Assembly: GCA_026414125.1 (NCBI GenBank)
Contig: JAOAJQ010000043.1
Location: 1 to 9,152, forward strand
From: Thermoproteota archaeon
Lineage (GTDB): Archaea; Thermoproteota; EX4484-205; JAAOZP01
Direction: 5' to 3'
Length of the DNA: 9,152 nt
Positions 1-5,779 of the stretch are shown piece by piece (the stretch's first letter is position 1; each line of letters opens with the position of its first letter). A program made the position numbers and the translations under genes. The notes under the pieces were generated by a model. The model made no database searches. It was not told the origin of the DNA and saw only the letters and a list, made by a program, of their open reading frames with translations.

Positions 1-381
1 GTCTTAGAAAGCGTTGCGAAGGCAGAGGCGAGACCATGCCCTCCAATCATCCTTGGGGTTGGAATCGGGCCGTCTTCAGAAATAGCACTCGACCTAGCTA
101 AGAGAGCCGTCTACCTGAGGCCTCTTGGCCAGAGGCATGAGAACCCTGTTATTGCAGGGATGGAAGAGGATCTTTTGAGAATGGTTAACAGGCTTGAGAT
201 AGGTGTCCACGGCTTAGGGGGTTTAACGGCCCTAGATCTTCACATTGAGTATGCTTCTATACATCCGTCTTCTATGGTTCTTGGAGTCGTAGCAAGCTGC
301 TGGGCGCTGAGGAAAGCTACGATGAAGGAATGTGGCGATAATGCGAGGATCGTTAGTCATAATGATTTTCCAATATTATAA
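1..381 (+). CDS. Class I fumarate hydratase / L-tartrate dehydratase alpha subunit, C-terminal part (5' truncated by window)
   Basis: The frame is open from base 1 to a TAA at 379-381, giving 126 residues of an alpha subunit that is usually about 280 long; the N-terminal half lies outside the window. Visible family motifs are the ARPCPP segment followed by GVGIGPSSE (residues 11-28 of the fragment), then HGLGGLTALDLHIEYASIHP and ASCWALRKA. The cysteines at fragment positions 13 and 100 fit two of the three ligands of the catalytic 4Fe-4S cluster; the third would lie upstream. The family hydrates fumarate to malate, or dehydrates tartrate, as an alpha/beta complex in the cytoplasm. The HPSS...SCW tail resembles tartrate dehydratase TtdA as much as fumarase, so the substrate is not settled. 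No beta subunit follows: the next gene is convergent, 23 bp away, so the partner must be upstream or elsewhere. Confidence 0.88.
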   Translation, partial: VLESVAKAEARPCPPIILGVGIGPSSEIALDLAKRAVYLRPLGQRHENPVIAGMEEDLLRMVNRLEIGVHGLGGLTALDLHIEYASIHPSSMVLGVVASCWALRKATMKECGDNARIVSHNDFPIL

Positions 382-404
382 TGATAGTGGAATATGTTTA
401 GAAT

Positions 405-1343
405 TTAGGTTTCAGCCATTAGCCTCTTGATAAATTCCACATCCTTTTTCAATACTGCTTTTCTCTCTTCCCGACCATATTTTCCTAGAGACTCATCTTC
501 AATGGTTAAATCACCAGTATACCCTGCCTTTCTTAAAACCAGAACTACTCTTCTCAAGTCAATATCTCCTTCGTATAAAGGTACTCCAACTTGAGGGAAA
601 TCTTCACCCGGAGGTCTCTGCCTTTCTCTTTTAGCCAAAGGATACTTAAGATTTTTAAGATGAGTATGTCTAACTAGTTTTGCATACTTTTCTATGAGCC
701 TGTGAACCCTGCTCAACGGATAACCATACCAATAGAAGTTTCCAGTGTCCAACGTTAAACCTACTCTTTCATCATTTATCTCTTTAAAAACGTAGTCTAA
801 AAATCGCTCATCATTACTAACATAACCGTGATTTTCAACGGCATAGGCTACATTGCTATCCTTTGTTTCTCTTAATAGATATTTCATTACTTCAACAAAA
901 TGTTTGCCATATTCTTCAATCGTTTTTTCTTTCCTTATTTGCATATGCGAGTTTATCCGTATCACTTCAACCCCGATTTCATCCGCAAGTTGGGTCGCCT
1001 TCTTAATGTAATTCAGCTCATCTTCAAGATTTTCACTAGAAAAATCATTCTCCAATAATATGGCGCATGGTTTTATACCAGTATTTTTAGAAAAATCTAA
1101 AAATTCTTTTCTCTCGCGAGTATTTCGCAGATTAAAACCCAGCTTCACTATGTGACCCATGTCTTCATATGTATCCTGAGTTAATGTTTTGTTAACATAC
1201 ATTTCATACCTGTTTAAACCTAAATCCCTTAGTCCCTTAACCAAGTCCTCGTAACCAACCCATATTACCGTGAAATCCCTAACGGAAACGTACATTTTGG
1301 ACTTTCCAGTAACAGCGGTATTAATAAATCTTTTAAAAGACAA
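405..1343 (-). CDS. Xylose-isomerase-like TIM-barrel protein (AP endonuclease 2 / sugar phosphate isomerase-epimerase superfamily)
   Basis: This 312-residue protein has the layout of the xylose isomerase-like TIM barrel superfamily, whose members isomerise or epimerise sugars and related compounds, or cut DNA at abasic sites, using a divalent metal. Candidate metal ligands are E170 in VENHG, D199 in TLDTGN, H226/H228 in HTHLKN and E282 or E284 in the IEDES strand near the C-terminus, in the order expected for the sugar epimerase branch. The substrate cannot be read from sequence. The start is TTG: a good Shine-Dalgarno, GATGGGAG (1350-1357), lies 6 nt upstream, and an in-frame TGA a few codons further up excludes a longer form. 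M17 is the alternative start. It lies 72 bp downstream of the nitroreductase on the same strand and converges on the fumarase gene. Confidence 0.82.
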   Translation of the reverse strand: MSFKRFINTAVTGKSKMYVSVRDFTVIWVGYEDLVKGLRDLGLNRYEMYVNKTLTQDTYEDMGHIVKLGFNLRNTRERKEFLDFSKNTGIKPCAILLENDFSSENLEDELNYIKKATQLADEIGVEVIRINSHMQIRKEKTIEEYGKHFVEVMKYLLRETKDSNVAYAVENHGYVSNDERFLDYVFKEINDERVGLTLDTGNFYWYGYPLSRVHRLIEKYAKLVRHTHLKNLKYPLAKRERQRPPGEDFPQVGVPLYEGDIDLRRVVLVLRKAGYTGDLTIEDESLGKYGREERKAVLKKDVEFIKRLMAET

Positions 1344-1365
1344 GAGTAACTCCCATCATTACTCG

Positions 1366-1392
1366 CTATAAATAACACGGAAGAATAAAAAG
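1366..1392 (-). promoter_or_regulatory. Possible archaeal promoter(s) of the xylose-isomerase-like gene
   Basis: Two AT-rich, TATA-like elements precede the TTG start when read on the minus strand. CTTTTTATTC (within 1381-1392) would place transcription start near 1360 and give a short leader that includes the Shine-Dalgarno. TTATTTATAG (1366-1375) would give an almost leaderless transcript. The first fits the visible ribosome binding site better. Recognised by pattern and spacing only. Confidence 0.3.
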
Positions 1393-1415
1393 ATGTAAGT
1401 TCCATTAGTGCTCAG

Positions 1416-1931
1416 CTATTTTGATTTTAATCCGTATTTTTCCCAGTGCGTCATTTCTTCAAGTGGCCTTCTGTTTCTACTGGGTTTCTCATCCGCGTAG
1501 CCGACTGAAACAGTACATAGAACTCTAAGTCCATCAGGTATTCCAAGCAGCTTCTTTATAGGCTCTTCGAAGGGAGTGTTTAAAACACCCATCCAGCATG
1601 TCCCAAGTCCAAGAGAGTGAGCGGCAAGAAGAAAGTTTTGCACCGAAACCGCAACATCCCCGTGATACCAGTTGCTGCTTCTCCCAGGGTCAGCTATGAA
1701 AACTACTACGACAGGGCTCTCAGCCATAAACCGCCCATACCTATGTATCTCCGCCAGCTTCCTCCTGGTCTCCGGATTCTTCACTACTAGGAACTCCCAT
1801 GGCTGAGAATTGTTGGCTGACGGAGCCCATCTGGCTGCTTCAAGACACTCTATTATCTTCTCATCTTCCACCGGCGTCGACTTATACTTCCTTATGCTCC
1901 TCCTGGTTTTAATAGCTTCCATCACATCCAT
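1416..1931 (-). CDS. Nitroreductase family FMN-dependent oxidoreductase
   Basis: This 171-residue protein matches the short form of the nitroreductase family, which forms FMN-binding homodimers that reduce nitroaromatics, quinones or flavins with NAD(P)H. Visible hallmarks are the N-terminal TRRSIRKY phosphate-binding segment (residues 9-16), SANNSQPWEFLVV (38-50) for flavin and dimer contacts, the helix GDVAVSVQNFLLAAHSLGLG (91-110) followed by TCWMG, and the C-terminal VSVGYADEKP strand. The physiological substrate is not evident. The ATG is supported by AGGTG (1939-1943) 7 nt upstream. It lies 111 bp downstream of the DUF72 gene on the same strand, and that gap holds a striking inverted repeat, so it may have its own promoter. 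The residue pattern is ordinary for the family, with nothing broken. Confidence 0.9.
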   Translation of the reverse strand: MDVMEAIKTRRSIRKYKSTPVEDEKIIECLEAARWAPSANNSQPWEFLVVKNPETRRKLAEIHRYGRFMAESPVVVVFIADPGRSSNWYHGDVAVSVQNFLLAAHSLGLGTCWMGVLNTPFEEPIKKLLGIPDGLRVLCTVSVGYADEKPSRNRRPLEEMTHWEKYGLKSK

Positions 1932-1966
1932 CTTTAAACACCTGAGAAATCATAATTAAACATCCT

Positions 1967-2023
1967 AATATAGTTTAAGGCAGACTATTGAAAAACTACT
2001 ACTTGGAAAAGTTAAACTATATT
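1967..2023. repeat. 12-bp perfect inverted repeat upstream of the nitroreductase
   Basis: AATATAGTTTAA at 1967-1978 and its exact reverse complement TTAAACTATATT at 2012-2023 are separated by 33 bp. The left arm, read on the minus strand, contains a TATA-like AACTATATT about 40 nt upstream of the nitroreductase ATG, which would fit a promoter with a short leader carrying the AGGTG ribosome binding site. TTAAGGC also occurs directly twice, at 1975-1981 and 2026-2032. The arrangement fits a paired regulator site or two opposed promoters; the long spacer makes a simple intrinsic hairpin less likely. Confidence 0.5.
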
Positions 2024-2042
2024 GGTTAAGGCGAGTGAATGA

Positions 2043-3215
2043 TTAAGCCTTGCCTGCTTCAAAAACCCAGCCATCTAGGTTTTTGCAAATTAACGAAAGT
2101 ATTCTTGCAGATTCTTCCGGTTTTAAAGCCAGAAAAAGTGCTGCAACATGCTTGCAAAACTGTTTTTGACCAATTCTTTTAACCCAGTCTTCACAGTCAT
2201 GCGTCACCCTTCTGCCAGGAATATTTATGGTGACAACATATTCCTTAATCTTAGCTCTAACCTTCTCTCCTCCGGCTTCCTCAACAGCCACTTTCCCAAC
2301 CAGTTCCCTCGCCCTCTCAAGCCTACCCCCTTCAAGAAAGACGGAGACCAGTTTCTCAACGTCCCTTTCACCTGAAGAAAACACTGCTTCAACCCTGCTA
2401 ACCGTCCTCTTTAAGCCCTCTTCCATGAAGTAGTTAATTATCTTGTTAAAAGCCTCCTCCTGAGGCTTCTCAGCAGCTCCAACGATCTTCATCATTTGAA
2501 GTGCGTTCTTCACCGCATAACCTCTGAAGTGGTTGTTAAAGTAAACATAAACCTTGTTAGCCTTGGAAGAGAGCTCATTCAGCCTCCCCTTCCACTCCTC
2601 AAGCTCCTCAATCCTGTAATCGTAATAATACCATGGCCTGTTCCCCCTGCCGTGAAACCTTACGTAGGAGAATTCTCCAGTAACCTTTAACAATGCGGGT
2701 AGAAGAGGCTCATCGACAATACAGTAACCCACATTATTCTCTGAGAGAATTCTGAAAGACTCGTCATTCATCCAAGTTGGATGCCTGAATTCAACAGCAA
2801 AATCGTAACCCTCCGGAAGACTCGTCAAGAACTCGTTGAAACCTTTAAAGGCTTCGGCAGGCTTGGGCGGAAGCTGGAAGAGTAGGGGTCCAAGTTTCCC
2901 TTCTTCCTTGAGAGGGGTAAGCACGCTTAGAAAGAGTTTTAAATCCCTTATAGCACCTTTCTCCGGATCCATTAGTTTAACGTGTGTCACCGTTTTAGGA
3001 ACCTTAAGGGAGAACACGAAGCCTTTCGGCGAGGACCTTGTAATAGTACGTATGAAACTCGGATTAGGCTGTTTATAGAAGGTTGAATCTACTTCAACTG
3101 TTTTAAAAACATTAGCATACTGTTGGAACATTTTCTCACTGCTCGTGTAGAACACGTTTAGCCAATCCCTGTAGCTCCAGCCCGATGTCCCTATGACGAT
3201 ATTATTCAAACCCAT
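2043..3215 (-). CDS. DUF72 (YecE-like) TIM-barrel protein with C-terminal SWIM-like zinc finger
   Basis: Residues 1-245 of this 390-residue protein are a full DUF72 domain: IGTSGWSYRDW (8-18), VEVDSTFYKQP (40-50), FQLPPKP (113-119), FAVEFRHPTW (139-148), VRFHGRGNRPWYYYDY (185-200) and VYVYFNNHFRGYAVKNA (222-238). The biochemical role of DUF72 is not established. About 145 further residues follow, beyond the usual length: a charged helical stretch (250-325), then EYVVTINIPGRR leading into H339-D-C341-E-D-W and C354-K-H356-VAALFLAL. This reads as a SWIM finger in which the first cysteine of CxC...CxH is replaced by histidine (HxC-x12-CxH). SWIM fingers bind DNA or protein partners, so targeting to nucleic acid is a reasonable inference. 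The ATG has no Shine-Dalgarno but a TATA-like box sits about 25 nt upstream, fitting a leaderless transcript; an in-frame stop lies just upstream. Confidence 0.85.
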   Translation of the reverse strand: MGLNNIVIGTSGWSYRDWLNVFYTSSEKMFQQYANVFKTVEVDSTFYKQPNPSFIRTITRSSPKGFVFSLKVPKTVTHVKLMDPEKGAIRDLKLFLSVLTPLKEEGKLGPLLFQLPPKPAEAFKGFNEFLTSLPEGYDFAVEFRHPTWMNDESFRILSENNVGYCIVDEPLLPALLKVTGEFSYVRFHGRGNRPWYYYDYRIEELEEWKGRLNELSSKANKVYVYFNNHFRGYAVKNALQMMKIVGAAEKPQEEAFNKIINYFMEEGLKRTVSRVEAVFSSGERDVEKLVSVFLEGGRLERARELVGKVAVEEAGGEKVRAKIKEYVVTINIPGRRVTHDCEDWVKRIGQKQFCKHVAALFLALKPEESARILSLICKNLDGWVFEAGKA

Positions 3216-3236
3216 TAAGACAGCTTATTCATTAGT

Positions 3237-3244
3237 GATAAACT
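3237..3244 (-). promoter_or_regulatory. TATA-like box of the DUF72-SWIM gene
   Basis: AGTTTATC on the minus strand is centred about 25 nt upstream of the ATG at 3215. With no visible ribosome binding site, this spacing would start transcription at or next to the start codon. Recognised by spacing and composition only. Confidence 0.35.
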
Positions 3245-3269
3245 TTTAGTTAGAATTATAGTGCTCCAC

Positions 3270-3290
3270 AACATTACCATTTATAATGTT
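3270..3290. repeat. 21-bp dyad upstream of the DUF72-SWIM gene
   Basis: AACATTA (3270-3276) and TAATGTT (3284-3290) are exact reverse complements around a 7-bp spacer. The centre lies about 65 bp upstream of the DUF72 start, upstream of its TATA-like box, where an activator-type site would sit. It could equally be an AT-rich chance dyad. Confidence 0.35.
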
Positions 3291-3301
3291 AAACCGGATG
3301 A

Positions 3302-3382
3302 AAATACTGGTTGAAAAGAAGTATCCTATCTATTGAAGACAGAAAAAATACATCTTATGGAGAAACTTATAAACCAGTATTT
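3302..3382. repeat. 11-bp perfect inverted repeat in the intergenic region
   Basis: AAATACTGGTT (3302-3312) is exactly complementary to AACCAGTATTT (3372-3382), with 59 bp between. The right arm also folds locally, as AACCA-GTATT-TGGTT (3372-3386), so alternative pairings exist. It may be the base of an RNA stem or the arms of a degenerate element; no target-site duplication was recognised around it. Confidence 0.35.
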
Positions 3383-3752
3383 GGTTAAATGGGGCTTTTT
3401 CTAGGTTACTTTTAAAGACAGACGGGAACCCTTTTTAGGACCTGTGAGCTATCATTTCAGCCAGATGTTTTCAACATACCGTATGTATGAATGGAGCCGG
3501 CAACAATATCCTTTAGAGTTCAACTGTTTTTCCAGAAGCATAGGGGTTACTCCGATGGACACCCTACGTGTTAAACATAATTCAGATACTGATCCTTAGA
3601 AAGATTCATTTAAATAAAATAGGGCTGTATTATTACCGCTGACAGAAAGCAGTTAGAAGACGCCCCTAAAAATAATCTTGTTCCAAATTCTGCTAGAAAT
3701 GCCGTCAACCAATTGTAAGCTTCGAGGAATAGGAAGCATTTAGCGCTACAGA

Positions 3753-3769
3753 ACGAAAAAGTTATAAGC
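3753..3769 (+). promoter_or_regulatory. Promoter of the creatininase-family gene (BRE/TATA-like)
   Basis: A purine-rich tract CGAAAAAG runs into TTATAAG (3762-3768), a good archaeal BRE plus TATA arrangement. Its centre is about 32 nt before the ATG at 3797, predicting a leader of only a few bases. This geometry argues against translation starting at the in-frame GTG at 3779, which would fall before the predicted transcript start. Confidence 0.5.
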
Positions 3770-3796
3770 TTTACAGCTGTGAGAAGATGTTTAGAA

Positions 3797-4573
3797 ATGC
3801 TTTGGGAATGCTTAACAAGCCCTGATATAAAGGAGGCAGCTGAGAAAAATCTCATCGCGATTCTTCCAGTAGGCTCGATCGAAATACATGGGCCTCACAT
3901 GCCGACTGGAACAGACTCGATAACTATCCGTGAGATAACTAGGATGGCTGCTGAAAAAGAGCCTGCAGTAGTTTTGCCAACTCTTTACTATGTTTATGTG
4001 CCTGAGAACCGGCATTTCCCTGGAACCATATCTCTAAGCGCTAGGACAATACTTACTATTCTTGAGGAAATATGCGACGAGGTGGCTAGAAACGGTTTTA
4101 AAAAAATCCTTATTGTAAACGGTCATGGTGGAAACAATAATCTCTTAAGGGTTTTCCTGAGGGAAAGCCTGCATAGGAAGAAGGATTATGTTATTTACGC
4201 GTTAATCGAGCCATGGCTCTCAATAGAGGATATTGCTAAGAAAATATGTGAGAGCAAGGTAACTGGGCATGCTTGCGAGCGTGAAACCAGCATGGGGCTA
4301 TACCTTTTTGAAAACCTGATTAAGATGGAGAATGTTAAGCAGGAGGCGAAGACAGGGGGAACTAATCTTCCTGGAATAGAAACACCTGTCGACTGGCAGG
4401 CTTACGCAGTCCAACTTTATCTCGGTGACCCTAGGCTGGCAACAAAGGAGAAGGGAAGAATCTTGGTTGAGAGGCTGATTGATTTCATAGCAGATGCGAT
4501 AAGAAGAATTAAACAGGATGAGAGGATTACAGCAATACTCGACGATTTCTACAGGAGAGCCTACGGACAGTAA
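3797..4573 (+). CDS. Creatininase-family metal-dependent amidohydrolase
   Basis: The 258-residue product has the full set of creatininase-family motifs: PVGSIEIHGPHMPTGTD (24-40) with metal ligands E29, H31 and D40, the FPGTISLS strand (74-81), VNGHGGN (107-113) with H110, and GHACERETS (157-165) with E161. The family hydrolyses cyclic or linear amides at a binuclear metal site. Members include creatinine amidohydrolase, the archaeal formamide hydrolase ArfB of riboflavin/F420 synthesis, and MftE. In an archaeon ArfB is the most attractive guess, but nothing nearby supports it. I chose ATG 3797 because family members typically begin close to MLW-E-LTSP and because the TATA-like box fits it; the frame also allows GTG 3779, adding six residues. 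No Shine-Dalgarno is visible. It converges on the acetyltransferase gene, 24 bp away. Confidence 0.85.
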   Translation: MLWECLTSPDIKEAAEKNLIAILPVGSIEIHGPHMPTGTDSITIREITRMAAEKEPAVVLPTLYYVYVPENRHFPGTISLSARTILTILEEICDEVARNGFKKILIVNGHGGNNNLLRVFLRESLHRKKDYVIYALIEPWLSIEDIAKKICESKVTGHACERETSMGLYLFENLIKMENVKQEAKTGGTNLPGIETPVDWQAYAVQLYLGDPRLATKEKGRILVERLIDFIADAIRRIKQDERITAILDDFYRRAYGQ

Positions 4574-4597
4574 AGAAGACCATCTTGGCAAAACCTG

Positions 4598-5779
4598 TTA
4601 AAACCAGTCTGAGTGCCAGATGTGTGGATTTCCCGACGGAAACAATGTTTCTAACGCTCTTTCAACCCTTCCTTCATGCTTCACGGCTTGATCCACCAGT
4701 ACGTTCTTCGGATCCCTATATCCAAGGATAAGTTGCATCAAAGCCCATTGTGGAAGCTCAATCCAGTTTGCTGACACGGTTTCTGAAAGAGACACGCCAG
4801 AGTCGGAAACCTCAAGCGTAACGATACCTATGTCGGTTTTAAAAGATATTTGTGAAGGCATTTCTTTCACGCAGGCTTTTTCCAAACGGTCCTCAAACAC
4901 TGGAATAAGCTTCTCGAAAGTCGGCTTAAGATTAATGATTCTCCCCATGCCGTCGGAAGCATATGGGTAGTCGATGCTAATTGTGCAGCCGAGGCTTTTA
5001 CAAAGCTCGGCGAAAGGATGGTCAAACGGGACGTATATTTCAAGCTCAGTAGCCTTCTTCTGGAAAGCAGTGTCGCACGCGTAGCGGAGCACATGCTCAT
5101 ACAGAGCAGCGTCCAAAGCACCCACCTCAGTTATCCTCATCACCCTAGGCCAACGATCGACAGCGCAGTAGGCAACTATTCTCCCAGACCCGTCTTCGAA
5201 GACTGTTCCGTCAGCAGGTATCCCCCACCAGCTTCCCTTTCTAAATCTGAACCATTCACCCCTATACCTCTTAAGAGGGCCTGTCCTATGCTCGTTAGAC
5301 GACTCGTAAATATTTAAGACGGTTTCAGCATCCTCCTTCACCATCGGGCGGGCTTTAAGCCTGGGCCTAGCCCTCTCAGCATTCCTAAGAGGCATGGTTA
5401 TCTTGCAATTGGGAAGCGTTGAAGCATATCCCCACCTAATATAGTAATCAGGTATGCCGAATAGCATTGAAACATCATACCTGTTTCTAATCATATATTC
5501 GATTGAAAACTCCATAACCATTCTGGAATACCCTTTCATTCTGTGTTCCTCGAGCGTCCCAACTCCACCTACCCCGCCCATTTTCAGGAAAGTTTTTCCA
5601 ACTTTTAATTCAAGATCGTTTATGATGAGCCAGCTAACGGGCGACCCTCCCAGCTCATCCAGAAGAAGTTCAACTCTGTGTGACCTTGCAGAGTCAGTAA
5701 CCCTTATCTCACTTCCCATGGTCCTTTCTAAAATCATGCTCTTAAAAAAACTTAGCGTATGCTGCTCATTTGGACTCAA
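4598..5779 (-). CDS. Eis-like GNAT N-acetyltransferase with C-terminal SCP2-like domain
   Basis: The 393-residue length and domain order fit the Eis family: an N-terminal GNAT domain, a second GNAT-like fold in the middle, and an SCP2-like C-terminal domain. GGVGGVGTLEEHRMKGYSRM (68-87) is the acetyl-CoA pyrophosphate loop with R80 and G83. Y113 in DYYIRWGYA matches the catalytic tyrosine of mycobacterial Eis, and the chain ends in phenylalanine (DWF), as in Eis, where the terminal carboxylate acts in catalysis. Eis enzymes acetylate amines such as aminoglycosides, polyamines or lysines using acetyl-CoA; the substrate here is unknown. The TTG start overlaps the NAD-kinase-like gene by 14 nt, and an in-frame stop lies 27 nt upstream. 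M15 (5737) or M21 (5719) are possible later starts; no strong ribosome binding site settles it. The overlap implies co-transcription with that gene. Confidence 0.82.
   Translation of the reverse strand: MSPNEQHTLSFFKSMILERTMGSEIRVTDSARSHRVELLLDELGGSPVSWLIINDLELKVGKTFLKMGGVGGVGTLEEHRMKGYSRMVMEFSIEYMIRNRYDVSMLFGIPDYYIRWGYASTLPNCKITMPLRNAERARPRLKARPMVKEDAETVLNIYESSNEHRTGPLKRYRGEWFRFRKGSWWGIPADGTVFEDGSGRIVAYCAVDRWPRVMRITEVGALDAALYEHVLRYACDTAFQKKATELEIYVPFDHPFAELCKSLGCTISIDYPYASDGMGRIINLKPTFEKLIPVFEDRLEKACVKEMPSQISFKTDIGIVTLEVSDSGVSLSETVSANWIELPQWALMQLILGYRDPKNVLVDQAVKHEGRVERALETLFPSGNPHIWHSDWF

Larger units (their letters stand above)
3216..3752. other. Gene-poor intergenic region with dyad repeats and interrupted reading frames
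   Basis: No gene with recognisable homology was found in this stretch between two divergent genes. It contains a 21-bp dyad (3270-3290), an 11-bp inverted repeat (3302-3312 with 3372-3382), a short odd palindrome ACATAC-C-GTATGT (3474-3486), and a weak hairpin TAGGG...CCCTA (3541-3565). One plus-strand frame stays open from about 3315 to a TAG at 3402-3404 and again to a TAG at 3597-3599; its second part includes a 44-codon ORF starting ATG at 3465. A second frame, the same as that of the creatininase gene, is open for 31 codons at 3623-3715 before a TAA. The runs are short, lack a convincing ribosome binding site and match no family I know. They could be decayed coding sequence or chance; a structured RNA is also possible. 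Confidence 0.5.

Noticed and set aside
3302..3382. Terminal inverted repeats of a miniature transposable element
   Set aside because: The 11-bp arms enclose only 59 bp, no flanking target-site duplication is visible, and no second copy occurs in the window.
3541..3592. Possible C/D-box small RNA (a CGATGGA C-box-like and an ACTGA D-box-like sequence)
   Set aside because: The C box departs from RTGATGA and no internal D'/C' pair was found, so the match is no better than chance.
3216..3778. tRNA or other standard RNA gene in the gap
   Set aside because: No T-arm GGTTCGAATCC-like sequence or cloverleaf pairing was found on either strand.
3610..3855. An 81-codon minus-strand open frame overlapping the creatininase start
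   Set aside because: It covers the conserved N-terminus and promoter of the creatininase gene, has a hydrophobic low-complexity composition typical of antisense frames, and matches no family I recognise.
5766..5779. Frameshift joining the NAD-kinase-like gene and the acetyltransferase into one protein
   Set aside because: Both proteins look complete at the junction: the winged helix ends normally and the acetyltransferase has an in-frame stop just upstream of its TTG, so a simple gene overlap explains the arrangement.
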